Assembly: GCA_036802945.1 (NCBI GenBank)
Contig: DAIRVG010000255.1
Coordinates: 1 to 6,186, forward strand
Source: Gp6-AA40 sp036802945
GTDB lineage: Bacteria > Acidobacteriota > Vicinamibacteria > Vicinamibacterales > UBA2999
Length of the DNA stretch: 6,186 nucleotides
Direction of reading: 5' to 3'
The translations under genes and the position numbers were made by a program. The first letter of the stretch is position 1; each line of letters opens with the position of its first letter. A model generated the notes under the pieces. It was not told where the DNA came from and searched no databases. It saw only the letters and a program-made list of their open reading frames with translations. Positions 6,085 to 6,186 of this stretch are shown piece by piece.

Positions 6085-6167
6085 CCTTCGCGCACCTGCA
6101 TTCAGCAGCCTCACCGCCGGCGATTTTCGATGTCATCCGCCTCGGATGGCGGTGATCCGCGCGTAAC
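6076..6167. repeat. 10-bp direct repeats flanking the copy-2 insert
   Basis: CGCGCGTAAC occurs at 6076-6085, spanning the stop codon of the hydrolase-fusion gene, and again at 6158-6167. Between them lie 72 bp containing the second copy of the 57-bp repeat. The arrangement looks like a target-site duplication around a small insert, but ten GC-rich bases could match by chance. Confidence 0.45.
6098..6155. repeat. 58-bp direct repeat, copy 2 (non-coding)
   Basis: This is a near-identical copy of 3428-3484 in the same orientation, located 14 bp after the stop of the hydrolase-fusion gene. Relative to copy 1 it has TTTT instead of TTT and GATG instead of GACG. The inverted arms TCACCGCC (6111-6118) and GGCGGTGA (6148-6155) and the nested hairpin (6132-6139 with 6143-6150) are fully kept. 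It is not in any plausible gene, so here it is a detached copy of the lipoprotein gene's 3' end. The hairpin could also help end transcription, although no T-run follows. Confidence 0.92.
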
Positions 6168-6186
6168 ATATCCGGCCATGCCGTGC

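Noticed and set aside
3485..6097. Integrase or transposase within the repeat-bracketed cassette
   Set aside because: Both strands are accounted for by the two winged-helix genes; no recombinase motif or remnant was found.
4804..6114. 436-codon antisense open frame under the hydrolase fusion
   Set aside because: A GC-rich antisense shadow: composition typical of reversed coding DNA, no motif, while the plus strand has clear domains.
6178..6186. ATG at the right edge as the start of a new gene
   Set aside because: Only three codons are visible and there is no Shine-Dalgarno upstream.

Overview
The window looks like a chromosomal segment of a GC-rich soil-type bacterium, most likely Acidobacteriota (perhaps Vicinamibacteria). 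This rests on GC-rich codon use, an ECF sigma/zinc-finger anti-sigma/DUF4097 cluster whose anti-sigma factor carries HEAT repeats, OmpR-type winged-helix proteins fused to TolB-like or enzymatic domains, and short tandem CCGAATC repeats. The lineage is inferred from gene style; no rRNA or marker gene is present.

Left part (1-2326, minus strand): a three-gene operon transcribed right to left. It runs from an ECF sigma factor (1712-2326), through a membrane anti-sigma factor with a cytoplasmic zinc-binding domain and C-terminal HEAT repeats (915-1754, overlapping the sigma gene by 43 bp), to an exported DUF4097 beta-repeat protein (14-850). A strong Shine-Dalgarno sequence directly after the last stop codon suggests that another gene begins just beyond the left edge. 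The likely logic is an envelope-signal regulon: the anti-sigma factor holds the sigma factor at the membrane, and the DUF4097 protein works outside the cytoplasmic membrane.

Middle part (2327-3484, plus strand): a 103-bp divergent intergenic region with a heptamer repeat array, then a predicted lipoprotein gene of an uncharacterised conserved family. The lipoprotein gene carries a second heptamer array in its N-terminal linker and is broken by an apparent 1-bp deletion near 3137.

Right part (3428-6155): two head-to-head winged-helix genes share a 121-bp control region. The minus-strand gene (3462-4301) encodes a winged-helix/TolB-like regulator with no TPR tail. The plus-strand gene (4423-6084) encodes a three-domain protein: winged helix, alpha/beta hydrolase with an intact Ser-Asp-His triad, and a degenerate class III cyclase-like domain. 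The pair is bracketed by a near-identical 57/58-bp direct repeat. The left copy is the 3' end of the lipoprotein gene and also supplies the last codons and stop of the TolB-like regulator. The right copy lies in non-coding DNA behind the hydrolase fusion. This suggests that the regulator pair arrived, or was rearranged, by an event that duplicated the lipoprotein gene's 3' end, or that the repeat is a small palindromic mobile unit. No integrase, transposase, tRNA, rRNA or CRISPR is visible.
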